Assembly (NCBI GenBank): GCA_964457545.1
Contig: CAYWEN010000002.1
Span: forward strand, 14,279-78,278
DNA length: 64,000 nt
Source: JAGGTJ01 sp964457545
GTDB lineage: Bacteria; Desulfobacterota; DSM-4660; Desulfatiglandales; Desulfatiglandaceae
Direction of reading: 5' to 3'
Numbering within the stretch: the stretch's first letter is position 1; every line of letters begins with the position of its first letter. Made by a program: the position numbers and the translations under genes. The notes under the pieces were generated by a model. The model did no database searches. It was not told the DNA's origin and saw only the letters and a list, made by a program, of their open reading frames with translations. Shown piece by piece: positions 17,514-26,703 of this stretch.

Positions 17514-18835
17514 TCAGTTATGGCCTTTTGTGCCTGCATTTCTGGATATGATCTTTTTGTGCAGGTTTCATTCTGTTTGATTCCGAGGATTATTCCACTG
17601 TCTTTGGATAACCCGATAAAAGTTACTGAAAAGGGAATATCTTTATTGTGAAGGATCATTCTTAGAAGGTCATCTCTCTTTACCTCTGATTCAATTGCAA
17701 ATGAGATGGAATTTTGTTTCAAGGCCGTTTCTCTTACCCCCTGTACCGGTGCCACCCTGTTTTTAAGGAATAATTTGAATGCCCTTGACTGTATAAAACT
17801 GTTGATGCCTGTAAGCTCAATATTAATCCGGTGGATTGTTTCATGCCCGGATCTTGCAGAGTGAAAAATAACCGATGCCATTTTTGATGCTGTTCGGTCT
17901 AGTATCTGTTCCATGGTTGAAGACAAGCTGTCTGTATTTTTGTGTTCTTCGAGCAACTCAGTCTGGTGGTCCTGATAGATTGTAATGCCGTTTGCTATAT
18001 CAATAGCCTTTAATGATATTGTTATTCTGTCTTTTTCAATGATGGTATGTCCACCTACAACAATACCGGCAGACAGGGCCTTTGCCCATGAAACAAGATC
18101 TGCGTCCTGAAGATCAGGGGATGCCCGGTTATTGTATCTATTAATATCAGGGGGAAGGAATGTCCTGTCCACAGGTATCATATGCCTTTTTTGAAATGTC
18201 TTTGCCAAGGCGATTTCTGTCAGGGTCATGGGAGGATATGCCTCCGGATCCTTCCACCAGTAGGATGTCTTTCCGTTTCTCGTTTCAGAAACCATAAACA
18301 ATACCTTGATGGCAGGCATGTCTTTGTGCAAAAGTCCTGCTGATTCAAGATACTGCCTGATAATCTCACTGTTGATATTCAGCCGTATCATTACTGTGTA
18401 TATCCCTTTGTTCTGTTCTTCCGCCATTATTTTAAAGCTTGTAATGCCTTTTTTTGCCTTTGGTATTATCCTTGAAACAAATCCCTGCAGGTTATCTGCA
18501 GGGACTGTCAGGCGTATTGTGTTCAACAGATAGTTTTCCATGCCCTTGTTCTGTGCATCAGCAACTGCCCTTTTTTTTGCCATTGCAATGTTGCTGTTTG
18601 TAATTATGGCCATTCCCATGGCCACTACTTGGTTTTTATTGTCAGGCTTGCCAGTGTTATTACGCATGCCGGCATCGGTCTTTGCTGCTGATCCGGGTAT
18701 GCACAGACATATCATAAGCAGTATAATGGAAATATGGAAATTACGGCTGATCCTGTATGCAAAAACACTGTCTGCATGTTTCATGATTGCATCATTACAC
18801 TGTCTTTTCTGCTTTGTATTGTATGTTTTTGTCAT
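17510..18835 (-). CDS. Exported protein of unknown function (FlgT/LPP20-like N-terminal pattern)
   Basis: About 441 residues from the chosen ATG; another ATG 51 bases downstream (18784) is also plausible and leaves a cleaner signal peptide ending CLCIPGSAA. The mature protein begins with ITNSNIAMAKKRAVADAQNK, the kind of repeated-Ala helix seen in LPP20 and FlgT N-terminal domains. A central part (KALSAGIVVGGHTII) resembles TolB/CsgG-like folds that build peptide sensors or secretion parts. I cannot assign a role. It overlaps pgsA by four bases and follows miaA closely, so it sits in a housekeeping operon. Confidence 0.6.
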   Translation of the reverse strand: MTKTYNTKQKRQCNDAIMKHADSVFAYRISRNFHISIILLMICLCIPGSAAKTDAGMRNNTGKPDNKNQVVAMGMAIITNSNIAMAKKRAVADAQNKGMENYLLNTIRLTVPADNLQGFVSRIIPKAKKGITSFKIMAEEQNKGIYTVMIRLNINSEIIRQYLESAGLLHKDMPAIKVLFMVSETRNGKTSYWWKDPEAYPPMTLTEIALAKTFQKRHMIPVDRTFLPPDINRYNNRASPDLQDADLVSWAKALSAGIVVGGHTIIEKDRITISLKAIDIANGITIYQDHQTELLEEHKNTDSLSSTMEQILDRTASKMASVIFHSARSGHETIHRINIELTGINSFIQSRAFKLFLKNRVAPVQGVRETALKQNSISFAIESEVKRDDLLRMILHNKDIPFSVTFIGLSKDSGIILGIKQNETCTKRSYPEMQAQKAITE

Positions 18836-18942
18836 ATAAACCCCGTAGTTCTTGCAGATTTTACTGTACTGTATATGGACGGGCACACAGTTGTGATCCA
18901 TATCCCTTCTTGCATGTAAATTCTTGTCCTGCCGGATTACTG

Positions 18943-19875
18943 TTAACTGTCTGCCAGAAAGGCCTTTATCTTTTCAGCAGCCTTATCAATATCATTTGGA
19001 TCTGTCCATATCATCTTCTGGTCTGCCCTGAACCATGTTATCTGCCGCTTGGCATATCTTCGTGTATCTCTTTTAAGGTTCTGTATGGCCTCGTCAAGGG
19101 ACCATACACCTCTCAGATAATTTACCATATGCCTGTAGCCAAGGGATTTCAGGGGTTTAAGATCAGGAGAATAACCTTGTTCCAGCAGTTCTTCTGTTTC
19201 TTTAAGCAGTCCTGCTTCTATCATGTAATCAGCCCGTGTATCTATATTGCGGTACAGATTTTGTCTGTCTGTGTGCAGAAAGAGACCCAGTAAGTTATAA
19301 CGGGCCTTTTTTTGATTCTGTTTTGCGGCCAGCACGGAAGGCGCAAGGCCGGTCAAACGGATGATTTCTATTGCCCTGATAATTCTTAAGGTGTCATTTG
19401 GGTGGATCTTGGCTGCATATTTGTGATCTGTACGTTCAAGTTCCCTGTAGAGTTTTTCGGATCCGTGCTTCAGGCATTGGGAGCGCAAAAGCTCCCTTAG
19501 TTTGTGGTCAGCAGGAGGGCAGGGCATAAGCCCGTAAACAAGGCTTTTTATATAAAGGCCGGTTCCTCCTACGATAATACAGTTTTTTTTTCTTCTGTGT
19601 ATGTCCCTGATAATGGAAGAGGCCATAGATGCATATATGGCCGCATTAAATTCCTGGTCCGGATCTGCCACGTCAAGCATATGGTGACGGATTCCTTTCT
19701 GTTCCATGATCCCCGGCTTGGCTGTTCCAATATCCATTTTGCGGTAAACCTGCATTGAGTCTGCACTTACCACCTCACCGTTAAAACGCATGGCAAGTTC
19801 AATTCCTATGGATGTTTTTCCGCTTGCCGTTGGACCTGCTATTACGATTATCTTTGGCTTTGGTTGATTATTCAT
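18943..19875 (-). CDS. miaA: tRNA dimethylallyltransferase
   Basis: 310 residues, the usual length. P-loop GPTASGKTSIGIEL, the DSMQVYRKMDIGTAKP substrate loop, HHMLDVADPDQEFNAA and VGGTGLYIKSLVYGL are all present, with RQITWF near the end. It adds a dimethylallyl group to A37 of tRNAs that read UNN codons, using DMAPP. It begins five bases past the mutL stop, in the common mutL-miaA order. Confidence 0.96.
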   Translation of the reverse strand: MNNQPKPKIIVIAGPTASGKTSIGIELAMRFNGEVVSADSMQVYRKMDIGTAKPGIMEQKGIRHHMLDVADPDQEFNAAIYASMASSIIRDIHRRKKNCIIVGGTGLYIKSLVYGLMPCPPADHKLRELLRSQCLKHGSEKLYRELERTDHKYAAKIHPNDTLRIIRAIEIIRLTGLAPSVLAAKQNQKKARYNLLGLFLHTDRQNLYRNIDTRADYMIEAGLLKETEELLEQGYSPDLKPLKSLGYRHMVNYLRGVWSLDEAIQNLKRDTRRYAKRQITWFRADQKMIWTDPNDIDKAAEKIKAFLADS

Positions 19876-19880
19876 ACATG

Positions 19881-21596
19881 TTAAAGAATCCTTTTAAACA
19901 TCTTTTCAATTTCTGTATACGTTATCTCCTTGAATACAGGCCTGCCGTGGGGACAGTTTGTTGGAAGGTCTGCCATGCTAAGACGCCTGACAAGATCTGT
20001 CATCTCTTCGCGGGCCATCTTGTGTCTTGCCCTTATTGCACTGTGACAGGCCATGATGGAAAGCATGTTGTCAAAGAGCATTTCCCTGACCTGTGTGTTT
20101 TTTTTGAGTTCCAGGAGGAGCTCTGGTATGAGGGCGTTCCAGTTGATCGTGTCTAATACAGCAGGATATGCCCTCAACAGAAAGGTGTTTCCGCCAAAGT
20201 GCTCAAGTTCTATACCAAGTTCTGCAAGTTTTTGATTTTCTTCAAATACTATGGCCTTTTCCTTGGCTGAAAGTTCAATCTGGATTGGTGTGATAAGTTT
20301 TTGAGATGCCATTGGCAAGGCAGCCATGCTGTTTTTGAGGGCCTCATAAACCAGGCGTTCATGGGCAGCATGTTGATCAATAAGCATAAGTCCTTTTTCT
20401 GTTTCGCAGATAATATATGAGTTGCCAAGCTGACCAATAACAGCCGGCAGATCTTTTTTCAGAGCAGGTTCGGTGGTTTTTCCGTCTGTATATGAGAAAA
20501 TCCATTCCTGATTGTCTTCAGATTCCCTTGCAGGAGGTTCCGCGATGTAATGGCTGGTAATGTTTCCGGTAAGATCAGATGAACTGGCAATGCCCCTGTA
20601 GGCATGATTAACGGCCCTGAGACCGCTTTTTACTGTGGACACAATAGCCCTGAAGACCCTGAAACTGTCGTGGAACCTTATCTCCTCCTTTGAAGGGTGC
20701 ACATTGATATCTGTTTTTGATGGGTCAATATCAATGAAAACCACTGCCTGGGGATACTGCCCTTTCATGAGCCTTTGTCCGTAACCCTCTAAAACAGCAC
20801 GTGTTACAAAGCGGTCTCTTATGTTTCTGTTGTTTACGTAAACAAACAGTCTGTCCCCCCTTTTTCTCGCAAACTCCGGCAAACCGAGATATACCTTCAG
20901 ATTAATATCCGGCATCTGACTTGTATATTCCACCATTGTTTCTGCAACCTGTGTCCCCATAAGAGAGGATAGACGGTGAATAATGTCTCCTGTTGCAGGC
21001 AGCCTGGTTAATGTCTTTTCCCCCTGTTTCAGGGTAAAATGTATATCTGTAAAGGGAAGGGCGGTTTTTGTTACAATATCCTGAACATGGCTGGTCTCTG
21101 TCTGCGGAGTACGCAAAAACTTCCTTCTGGCCGGAACATTGTAAAACAGATTCATTACCTTTATCGAGGTTCCTGCAGGAGAGCTTGTTTCCTCAATGGA
21201 TTTCAGTGTCCCCCCTTCAACCGTAAGTATATGTCCGAGCATACTGTCCTGTGGACGTGATATGATCTTCATTTTTGATACAGATGCAATACTTGGTATT
21301 GCTTCGCCCCTGAAGCCAAGGGTTTTTATATGGAAAAGGTCTTCGGTTGTTTCGATTTTGCTTGTGGCATGTCTTTCTATACATAACAGGATATCATCCC
21401 TTGTCATGCCTGTGCCATTGTCAGTTACGCTTATAAGGTCAATCCCCCCCTTCTTTATAGTTATGTCAATCCTGTCTGATTTTGCGTCAATGCTGTTGTC
21501 CATTAATTCACGGACAACCGATGATGGACGGGTAACAACCTCTCCTGCGGCTATCCTGGAGGCTATGTTTTCTGGAAGAATACGAATGATACTCAT
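19881..21596 (-). CDS. mutL: DNA mismatch repair protein MutL
   Basis: 571 residues. The GHKL ATPase part is complete (ELMDNSIDAKSDRIDI, VTDNGTGM, HATSKI, TLGFRGEAIPSIASVSKM). The C-terminal part has the endonuclease motif DQHAAHERLVYE and CPHGRPV, so this is a nicking MutL as expected in a genome without MutH. It couples MutS mismatch recognition to strand removal. Its ATG overlaps the stop of the upstream MetE-like gene by four bases. Confidence 0.96.
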   Translation of the reverse strand: MSIIRILPENIASRIAAGEVVTRPSSVVRELMDNSIDAKSDRIDITIKKGGIDLISVTDNGTGMTRDDILLCIERHATSKIETTEDLFHIKTLGFRGEAIPSIASVSKMKIISRPQDSMLGHILTVEGGTLKSIEETSSPAGTSIKVMNLFYNVPARRKFLRTPQTETSHVQDIVTKTALPFTDIHFTLKQGEKTLTRLPATGDIIHRLSSLMGTQVAETMVEYTSQMPDINLKVYLGLPEFARKRGDRLFVYVNNRNIRDRFVTRAVLEGYGQRLMKGQYPQAVVFIDIDPSKTDINVHPSKEEIRFHDSFRVFRAIVSTVKSGLRAVNHAYRGIASSSDLTGNITSHYIAEPPARESEDNQEWIFSYTDGKTTEPALKKDLPAVIGQLGNSYIICETEKGLMLIDQHAAHERLVYEALKNSMAALPMASQKLITPIQIELSAKEKAIVFEENQKLAELGIELEHFGGNTFLLRAYPAVLDTINWNALIPELLLELKKNTQVREMLFDNMLSIMACHSAIRARHKMAREEMTDLVRRLSMADLPTNCPHGRPVFKEITYTEIEKMFKRIL

Positions 21597-22663
21597 TTGT
21601 TTTCAAACAGGCCGGTGTGTGATCTGCATTTTTCTGACAGGTCACACAAAAGGTTCATGCAAAGATTTGCAAGTTCTGGCGACATACTGCCCATACCGCA
21701 TGCCGGTGTAAGAATTGACTGGTGAACTATTGTCTCAGGTTCAATGCCCCAGTCTGCTATCTGATTGATTCCTTTGGCAAGTTTCATGAAAAGTTTGTTG
21801 ACGGATTCATTCTTGTTTAGGTTTGAGGTGGGAACAATACCCCATGCAAGTATATTTCCGTTTTTAATGAAGGTTGATATCTCGTTGCGGTATAACAGGA
21901 AGTGCTCCATGTATTCAAATGCATCAAAATTTATTATATCAGGGTTGGCCTCTGTTATCAGGGACCAGTCTGTGTTGCTGCAGCAATGTATGCCGATCAG
22001 GGCGTCGGATTCTTCTTTGAGGTAACCTATGATTTCTTTTAACATGGAGACAGCCCCGTCTTTCTGAATGGAAGAGAATGCAGATCCAACACTGGACAAT
22101 GAAGGCTCGTCCAGAAAAAGGATTGGCTGTCTGTTTGTTTCTTCCATCTTCCTGATCTGCCATAATGCCTTGATGGAAAGGCCTTTTGTAAATGCCTCTG
22201 CAATATCCGGATTGTTTATGACAGGTATGTTGTCATGGTCATTTATTGCAGAGGTAAATGTAACAGGTCCTACTGTCTGCCCTTTGATAAATTTTCCATA
22301 TGGCGCTGTGTCTGAAGAAAGCAGATGTAATAGTTCATAAAGGCCGCAGGCATAATCCTTGCTTATTGCAAAGTAATCAAGGTCCTTTGACAGAAAATGT
22401 TCATAAAATTCCACTAAACCTGCCTCTGTGTCTGATCTGGCTATCCTTGTTTCCCTCTTTTCTTTGTTGATCTCAAGAAGAGGAAGACCCTCAGTATACT
22501 GAATAATCATATCTTCCAAAGGGTCCTTTTTGACAAACTGGGGCCAGAATGGAATATCTGGCAACCTTGTCACAATTTCTTTGCATGTTGCCTTGAAGTT
22601 CATGAAAGGGACACTTCCCACACAGGTGGGCATAAAGTCGAACTGTATCTTTTTTTCAGGCAT
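21593..22663 (-). CDS. Cobalamin-independent methionine synthase-like (core MetE) zinc protein
   Basis: 356 residues, about half the length of classical MetE: only the C-terminal catalytic barrel is present. Zinc ligands are visible (IGIHCC and TPACGMGS, with GSVPF near the start and WGIVPTSN in the second half). Core-MetE proteins of anaerobes take a methyl group from a corrinoid protein rather than from folate. Whether this one makes methionine or works on another thiol is open. The ATG has GGAG before it and the gene overlaps the TPR gene by eight bases; it overlaps mutL at its end. Confidence 0.78.
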   Translation of the reverse strand: MPEKKIQFDFMPTCVGSVPFMNFKATCKEIVTRLPDIPFWPQFVKKDPLEDMIIQYTEGLPLLEINKEKRETRIARSDTEAGLVEFYEHFLSKDLDYFAISKDYACGLYELLHLLSSDTAPYGKFIKGQTVGPVTFTSAINDHDNIPVINNPDIAEAFTKGLSIKALWQIRKMEETNRQPILFLDEPSLSSVGSAFSSIQKDGAVSMLKEIIGYLKEESDALIGIHCCSNTDWSLITEANPDIINFDAFEYMEHFLLYRNEISTFIKNGNILAWGIVPTSNLNKNESVNKLFMKLAKGINQIADWGIEPETIVHQSILTPACGMGSMSPELANLCMNLLCDLSEKCRSHTGLFENK

Positions 22664-23351
22664 GATTCAGCTCCCTTAACCCTGTCAGCCATTTTTCCAT
22701 AACCATAATCATCTGTTCTGTTTTTTTCGTGGTTTCAGGGGAATTGTCATGGCGGGAATTATCAAGCATGGAGCTTAATTGTTCAAGGCGTTGTTTTGAG
22801 GATTCATCGGCAGGGTTTTTTTCTACAACCTTTTTGTATATATTAATGGCTTTATCTGTCTTTCCCTGTTTGAAATACAACTCGGCAATGGTCGGAGTGA
22901 CAAGGGTATCTTCCTCATTTTCATGGCCCTTGTCAGTGGCATCTGTTTCTGCATTATCTGGCATGGTACAGTTGAGCATGTCTGAGGTATTGCTGTCGCC
23001 GGGATGAATCGCCATGTATTTTTTCAGGCTGACTGCTGCGGCCTGTTCATTGTTTTGTTTTTGCCGTATTTTTGTTTCTGTTCTGTAGATGTAACAAAGA
23101 TTGTCCAGTATGGCAGATGCCTTTTCTATCTCCTCTGCAGCCTTGTCTATAAGCCCCTTATCCATATAATATTCTGCCAGTATTTCCCTTATGCGTATAT
23201 CGTCAGGGTATATTTCTAACACCTTGGTGCATTTTTCTTCCATATTATCTGTTTTGCCATTGTCTTTCATTCTTCTGAGAATCAGAAAGGCGGTATTCCT
23301 TGAAGGGATATTTGCCAAAAGCATGTCTAAAAAATCATCTGATTGAGTCAT
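22656..23351 (-). CDS. Tetratricopeptide-repeat protein
   Basis: 231 residues from the ATG with GAGG nine bases before it; an upstream in-frame ATG (23405) has no ribosome site. Residues about 35-100 and 140-185 show TPR helices (EILAEYYMDKGLIDKAAEEI; IAELYFKQGKTDKAINIYKK). There is no signal peptide. TPRs bind partner proteins; the partner is unknown. It is the first gene of a minus-strand run through the MetE-like gene, mutL and miaA. Confidence 0.75.
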   Translation of the reverse strand: MTQSDDFLDMLLANIPSRNTAFLILRRMKDNGKTDNMEEKCTKVLEIYPDDIRIREILAEYYMDKGLIDKAAEEIEKASAILDNLCYIYRTETKIRQKQNNEQAAAVSLKKYMAIHPGDSNTSDMLNCTMPDNAETDATDKGHENEEDTLVTPTIAELYFKQGKTDKAINIYKKVVEKNPADESSKQRLEQLSSMLDNSRHDNSPETTKKTEQMIMVMEKWLTGLRELNHA

Positions 23352-23592
23352 GGTTGAATACCTCGTTTGCAAAGCGTCTGTCCAGGCGGATGTTTTACTC
23401 TGCATTGTTATGCCCGGAATTTAATTTTCATGCCTTGTGCATGTGTCTGAAATTTTCGCATGCCAGACAAGATGTTTTTTATGGATATGGCCAAGAGCAG
23501 TTTTCAGGCTGTTTTTTTTATAAAGAACAGCCATGTTTGTAATGCCTTTTGATAACCATAAAATTCCCTAAGATTTTCATAATGTTACGATC

Positions 23593-23949
23593 TTACCTGT
23601 GAATGCCGTCCGGTCCTTTCTTGTGTATGGACTTGTCATCACCCCCTTTTTTTGCCTTTTTATCTGTAAGGCGGTAGATAATCTCGTTTTTTTTGACAAG
23701 ATTCAACTCTTTTCTTACAAGTGCTTCCAGATACTCCCTGTCTGTACGAAGACGGCGTATTTCTTCCTGCAATGCCTGGTTTTCTTTTGTCAGTTTATTT
23801 ATGCGCTCTATGTATGCCTGTTTCTCCATATATTTTCGGTAAAGATGGAGCAGACCTTGATCTCCAAAACCCAACCATACAATGATCAGTGCCAGCAGGC
23901 AGACAAATATCAGGATGTTTTGCCAATATGTTTTTTGTCTTTTTGTCAT
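23593..23949 (-). CDS. ftsB: Septum formation initiator FtsB/DivIC family
   Basis: 118 residues. One N-terminal membrane helix (about 11-27), then a coiled coil with LTKENQALQEEIRRLRTD and the conserved tail motif EALVRKELNLVKKNEIIYRL. FtsB joins FtsL and FtsQ in the divisome and helps activate septal peptidoglycan synthesis. Its tail is long and basic (KKAKKGGDDK). It stands alone, with about 240 bases to the TPR gene. Confidence 0.88.
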   Translation of the reverse strand: MTKRQKTYWQNILIFVCLLALIIVWLGFGDQGLLHLYRKYMEKQAYIERINKLTKENQALQEEIRRLRTDREYLEALVRKELNLVKKNEIIYRLTDKKAKKGGDDKSIHKKGPDGIHR

Positions 23950-24020
23950 AAGAAAACCTGTATTTCAGAGAAAATAAGATGATTGGGCCACTAATTGGGA
24001 GCAGTTTTATCTATATGGTC

Positions 24021-24147
24021 AGTTTCCGTTAATACCTGGCTGTTTTTTTGCTATATCAGCGTCAATCTGCCTGTACCTGCGCATGATTCCCTGACCTTGT
24101 AAAATATCTCATTTATGGATCGGAAACCGGATAGTTGCCAAAATCTG
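24021..24147. repeat. Intergenic inverted-end repeat element, copy 5 (tandem pair, first)
   Basis: Runs from AGTTTCCGTTAATACCTGGC to CGGAAACCGGATAG plus TTGCCAAAATCTGG. The 48 bases from 24087 match the second copy (from 24256) with only a few differences. The block at 24040-24065 (CTGTTTTTTTGC, then ATATCAGCGTCAA) is repeated at 53859-53884 with one mismatch. Both copies lie in the 583-base gap between ftsB and dapB, which holds no gene. Confidence 0.85.
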
Positions 24148-24190
24148 GCAGAGAAGAGTTTTTTTATTGAAAAAAGATGAACACTTAGGT

Positions 24191-24318
24191 AGTTTTCATT
24201 CATAAATGGCCTTTTTGTACAACCTTTTGTGCAACCCTGGTGTCGATCTGTGAAATTCCCTGATCTTGTAAAAAATATCTCATTTATGGATCGAAAACCG
24301 GATAATTATCAAAATCTG
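24191..24318. repeat. Intergenic inverted-end repeat element, copy 6 (tandem pair, second)
   Basis: The best example of the inverted ends: AGTTTTCATTCATAAATGGC on the left, and TCATTTATGGATCGAAAACC on the right, whose reverse complement aligns with the left end with one inserted base. It is followed by GGATAATTATCAAAATCTG, matching the tail of the first copy. Confidence 0.85.
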
Positions 24319-24532
24319 TTTTTGGAAGGACACAGGATAAACAACCTGAGTTTTTTAAAGATCGTTAGGATGTCCTTTTTAAAGTCAATAACGGAACCCC
24401 TTATACTGTAAGAATCAAGAAAAATTCACACATGATTACGGGTTGGTTCCATAAAATATATCATAATTTTATGATTGGAGGGCTGTATGAAGCCCAAAAA
24501 TTGATTTTTAAATATATTATGAGGTGAAAAAG

Positions 24533-25342
24533 ATGCTGAAAGTTGTTGTTGCCGGTGCAGCCGGCCGTATGGGAAAGCAGATTATAAATGCCCTGTCTGA
24601 TGATGACAGGTTTGTTCTTGCAGGAGCCTTTGAATCTTCAGGGCATCCGGCTGTGGGTCAGGATGCAGGTCTGTTGGCCGGAGCTGGTCCCTTGGGTATT
24701 GTAGTGGAAGATTCTTTTGAAAAAACTGACAGGGATGCAGATGTCCTGATTGATTTTACCACTCCTGAATCAACCTTGAAAAACATACTGTTTGCCAAAA
24801 GCCGTAACCTTGCCATGGTAATAGGTACCACCGGATTTTCCGAGGACATCTTACATGAAATAAGTGAAGTTGTCAGCCAGATAAAATGTGTTATGGCCCC
24901 TAATATGAGCGTTGGGGTAAATGTCATGTTCAGGATTGCCGGTGAATTGGCAAAGATCTTGGGTGATGAGTATGATGTGGAAATTGTTGAGGCTCACCAC
25001 AATCTGAAAAAAGATGCCCCGAGCGGTACTGCATTGCGTCTTGCAGATGTGCTTGCTGGCGCAATGGGGTTGAACCTGGAATCAGCAGCCGTGTACTGCC
25101 GTAAGGGTATTATAGGGGAAAGAAGTCCTGATGAAATAGGGATTCAGGTGATAAGGGGCGGAGACATAACGGGTGACCATACGGTTATCTTTGCAGGAAC
25201 AGGTGAAAGAATAGAGCTGACCCATAGGGCACATAACAGGAGGAATTTTGCACGGGGAGCCTTGAGGGCTGCTTTATGGATAGTAAAACAGCCTGAGGGC
25301 CTTTATGATATGCAGGATGTTTTGGGGCTGAAAGGCCTGTGA
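24533..25342 (+). CDS. dapB: 4-hydroxy-tetrahydrodipicolinate reductase
   Basis: 269 residues from the ATG six bases after GAGGTG; the GTG at 24524 is also in frame but overlaps that ribosome site. NAD(P)-binding start VVVAGAAGRMGKQII, then IDFTTPES, GTTGFS, APNMSVGVN, and the catalytic/substrate block EIVEAHHNLKKDAPSGTA. It reduces hydroxy-tetrahydrodipicolinate in lysine and diaminopimelate synthesis. dapL follows, giving the aminotransferase variant of the pathway. Confidence 0.97.
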   Translation: MLKVVVAGAAGRMGKQIINALSDDDRFVLAGAFESSGHPAVGQDAGLLAGAGPLGIVVEDSFEKTDRDADVLIDFTTPESTLKNILFAKSRNLAMVIGTTGFSEDILHEISEVVSQIKCVMAPNMSVGVNVMFRIAGELAKILGDEYDVEIVEAHHNLKKDAPSGTALRLADVLAGAMGLNLESAAVYCRKGIIGERSPDEIGIQVIRGGDITGDHTVIFAGTGERIELTHRAHNRRNFARGALRAALWIVKQPEGLYDMQDVLGLKGL

Positions 25343-25413
25343 ACGGACAGTTTTTCTGTCTGCAATTTGTTTGCGGATGGAACCTGATCTGTCAAGCTGA
25401 TGCAAACCGTTTC

Positions 25414-25443
25414 TTGAACAGGTTATGGCCTTTTGGGCATAAT
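25414..25443 (+). promoter_or_regulatory. Possible sigma-70-type promoter before dapL
   Basis: TTGAAC (25414-25419), an 18-base spacer and CATAAT (25438-25443), about 50 bases before the GTG start of dapL. The match is moderate and the intergenic region is only about 150 bases, so dapL may also be read through from dapB. Confidence 0.35.
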
Positions 25444-25491
25444 GTACATGTTTGATAAAAAGCACCTGTTCTGTATACTAAGGAGGATATA

Positions 25492-26667
25492 GTGGATATA
25501 TTTAAAAGGGCGGAAAGATTGGAAAGGGTCCCACCCTATCTTTTTAAACAGATAGATAACAAGAAGGCCGAGCTTATAAGCCGGGGCGTTGATGTTATTG
25601 ATCTTGGGGTTGGTGATCCAGATCTCCCTACACCGGGTCATATTATCGATGCATTGGAAATGGCGGCAAGAGACCCTGCCAATCACCAATACCCTTCATA
25701 TTCCGGGATGAATGATTTCAAGGAGGCAGTTGCAGACTGGTATTTCAGAAGATTCGGGGTCAGGCTTGATCCTGAAACCCAGGTTATTTCCCTTATAGGA
25801 AGCAAGGAAGGTATAGCGCATTTTCCCATGGCCTTTTTAAATCCTGGAGATATAGCTCTGGTGCCTACACCGGCATACCCTGTATACAACATAGCCACAC
25901 TGTTTGCAGGCGGTGAATCCTTTTTTATGCCTCTTTTTGAGAAAAATGCCTTTTTACCTGATCTTGACAGTATCCCTGGTGATATTGCCAGTAGGGCACG
26001 AATATTATTTATTAATTATCCCAACAATCCTACGGCGGCCATTGCTGATCCGGATTTCTTCAGTAAAGTTGCAAGGTTTGCCAGAGATAACGGAATCATA
26101 GTTTGTCATGATGCGGCCTATACGGAAATATCTTTTGATGGGTATCGGCCTAACAGTTTTCTTGAGGCAGATGGGGCTGTTGAGGTAGGTATAGAATTTC
26201 ATTCCTTTTCCAAGACCTATAATATGACAGGTTGGCGAATAGGTTTTGCCGTTGGCAACCCGGATGCAGTTGCTGCCCTTGGTGCAATAAAGAGCAATAT
26301 AGATTCAGGGGTGTTCAGGGCCGTTCAGTTGGCTGCTATAAAGGCCCTTGCAGGTGATCAGACGTGTGTCAAGGAAATGACAGAGACGTATAAAAAACGC
26401 AGGGATCTGATGGTTAACGGTCTGAAGAAGGCAGGATTTGATATGGATGTTCCAAAAGCAACATTTTATTTGTGGGTAAAGGTGCCAAAGCCATACACTT
26501 CAGAGGATATGACTTCAATACTTTTGGAAAGGGCAGGGATTGTTGTAACCCCTGGCAGTGGTTTTGGATATCCTGGAGAGGGTTATTTTCGTATTTCCCT
26601 GACCCAGGATACCGAAAGACTTGAAGAAGCAGTTGACAGGTTGAAAACCCTTGATCTTGACAGATAG
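25492..26667 (+). CDS. dapL: LL-diaminopimelate aminotransferase
   Basis: 391 residues from a GTG start six bases after AAGGAGG. PLP aminotransferase class I/II: DLGVGDPDLPTP at the start, SKEGIAHFPMAFLNPGD, NYPNNPTAA, DAAYTEI, and the PLP lysine in SFSKTYNMTGWRIGFAVG. It converts tetrahydrodipicolinate directly to LL-diaminopimelate, bypassing the succinyl or acetyl steps. Placement after dapB supports this over other aminotransferase roles. Confidence 0.93.
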   Translation: MDIFKRAERLERVPPYLFKQIDNKKAELISRGVDVIDLGVGDPDLPTPGHIIDALEMAARDPANHQYPSYSGMNDFKEAVADWYFRRFGVRLDPETQVISLIGSKEGIAHFPMAFLNPGDIALVPTPAYPVYNIATLFAGGESFFMPLFEKNAFLPDLDSIPGDIASRARILFINYPNNPTAAIADPDFFSKVARFARDNGIIVCHDAAYTEISFDGYRPNSFLEADGAVEVGIEFHSFSKTYNMTGWRIGFAVGNPDAVAALGAIKSNIDSGVFRAVQLAAIKALAGDQTCVKEMTETYKKRRDLMVNGLKKAGFDMDVPKATFYLWVKVPKPYTSEDMTSILLERAGIVVTPGSGFGYPGEGYFRISLTQDTERLEEAVDRLKTLDLDR

Positions 26668-26703
26668 CAGCAGGTTTTTTTGTGTTGTCTGGATGAATGG
26701 CAA

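Noticed and set aside
23507..23532. GGCTGTT/AACAGCC stem as a terminator
   Set aside because: No T-run on the downstream side of either strand.
24021..24318. Repeated units considered as a CRISPR array
   Set aside because: Only two units, each about 127 bases with inverted ends, no short regular spacers and no cas genes.
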